A stretch of 64,000 nt of DNA from Plasmodiophora brassicae. Taxonomy: Eukaryota > Endomyxa > Phytomyxea > Plasmodiophorida > Plasmodiophoridae. Below the pieces are notes generated by a model, which was not told the DNA's origin, did not search any database, and worked only from the letters and a program-made list of their open reading frames with translations. The stretch is from positions 372,001 through 436,000 of the forward strand of contig JASFAU010000012.1 of assembly GCA_039704465.1 (NCBI GenBank), written 5' to 3'. Position 1 is the first letter of the stretch, and the number at the start of each line of letters is the position of its first letter. Below are positions 63,340 through 64,000 of this stretch, piece by piece. The position numbers were made by a program, and so were the translations under genes.

Positions 63340-63606
63340 TTATGAGTATCGGTGCTCCGGGCGTAGGGCGAACAGGTGCCCTGCGAACTTGGGGAACCTG
63401 GCCACCCTGTGTTTCTGGTGCCGGTCTCGGGTATGTTTGGTGGATAACCGCTGGCCGCAATGGACACACATGGCCCCAGCATCAACGGTACACGTCAAAT
63501 GCTGCTGTTGAGCGTTACGAAGCCCGCGTCCGCCTAGCAACATCAAGCATGTACTTGGTGGTGTCCACCGACGCCCATGTTGTCGTGCCGTGCGACGCGG
63601 GATCAT
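63340..63606 (-). pseudogene. Fragment related to the secreted zinc-finger gene
   Basis: The minus strand reads MCVHCGQRLSTKHTRDRHQK, a finger unit like those at 18727-19641, and the surrounding DNA is similar too (CCAGCATCAACGGTACACGT here, CCAGCATCAACGTTAGACAT there). No signal peptide or start is visible in frame. Part of a gene family; this copy may be decayed or continue to unread exons. Confidence 0.45.
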
Positions 63607-64000
63607 GCATCATCGTTCCGGCGACTTTGTGCGCCGGATCGTACTACGACGGAGCAACGTCGAAGCGGCGGCCACTGCTGACGACAGATCGGTGCGTGAT
63701 CAGCAACAGATGACGACGATTGCTATGCACTCCAGAGCCATCGATTTTACAGTCTACATTACATAGGCAGGATAGCGAGAATGCAATCCACAGCCTCGTC
63801 TTCTAAAGTGGATAGGTCTCTAACGCGTGGCTTCGTGATATGGGAGAATGTGCAGCAGGCATACTGAATCTCAGTTATCGGCGAGCTAGGCGACCCTTGC
63901 GGTCGACTGACAACATGCAGGTGCTCGCCCAAGGAACGAACCCGCGTCTGTCGAAGCGTGTGCCAGGCGCGTCGCAGTCCTTTGCCGACACGACGGCGCG
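63607..64000. other. No gene recognised at the right edge
   Basis: Includes ATGCACTCCAGAGCCATCGA at 63725, similar to 28727-28755. Otherwise short frames. Confidence 0.3.

Overview
This window is nuclear DNA from a compact, intron-rich, GC-rich eukaryotic microbe, not a prokaryote. Almost every conserved gene is split by introns of about 47-86 nt with GT..AG ends (two look GC..AG, one may be only 22 nt). Genes sit a few hundred bases apart on both strands. The set includes spliceosome, ribosome-biogenesis, vesicle-coat, GPI-anchor, gamma-secretase and chromatin genes, plus short secreted proteins. A protist is the natural reading. Style and transposon mix remind me of plasmodiophorid Rhizaria, but that is an inference without a database check. 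I saw no rRNA, tRNA or CRISPR array.

Layout. 1-40 kb is mainly housekeeping: a DHTKD1-type 2-oxo acid dehydrogenase E1 (cut by the left edge), an acidic protein with SUMO-binding-like motifs, a Copia relic, a tepsin-like ENTH protein, a multi-pass membrane protein, a Ulp1-type protease beside a MULE/FAR1 relic, a 0.3-kb-arm inverted duplication, LSM7, a large coiled-coil protein, an NSD-type SET methyltransferase ending in a PHD/C5HCH module, BUD31, a secreted C2H2 zinc-finger protein, PGAP1, TPR and ankyrin proteins, an APH-1 homologue, and a 2.7-kilo-residue USP-family deubiquitinase (31-39.6 kb).

40-60 kb is a transposon island. It holds two hAT relics in opposite orientation, a 273-residue gene sharing a 53-bp leader with a Ty3 element, a nine-copy 175-bp satellite, an apparently intact RecQ-type helicase gene convergent with an apparently intact tyrosine recombinase gene (37 bp between stops), a 26-bp minisatellite, and a Ty3/chromovirus element (49695-58628). 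Two later elements are inserted in the Ty3 element: a gag-only LTR element with 143-bp LTRs and target duplication AGACC, and a 734-bp inverted-repeat element with target duplication TGACGT.

60-64 kb returns to genes: a secreted MORN-repeat protein, UTP11, a nine-exon aspartoacylase/AstE-family zinc hydrolase, and a fragment related to the secreted zinc-finger gene. Short inverted duplications recur in at least seven places. The most novel candidate is the RecQ plus tyrosine-recombinase cassette.
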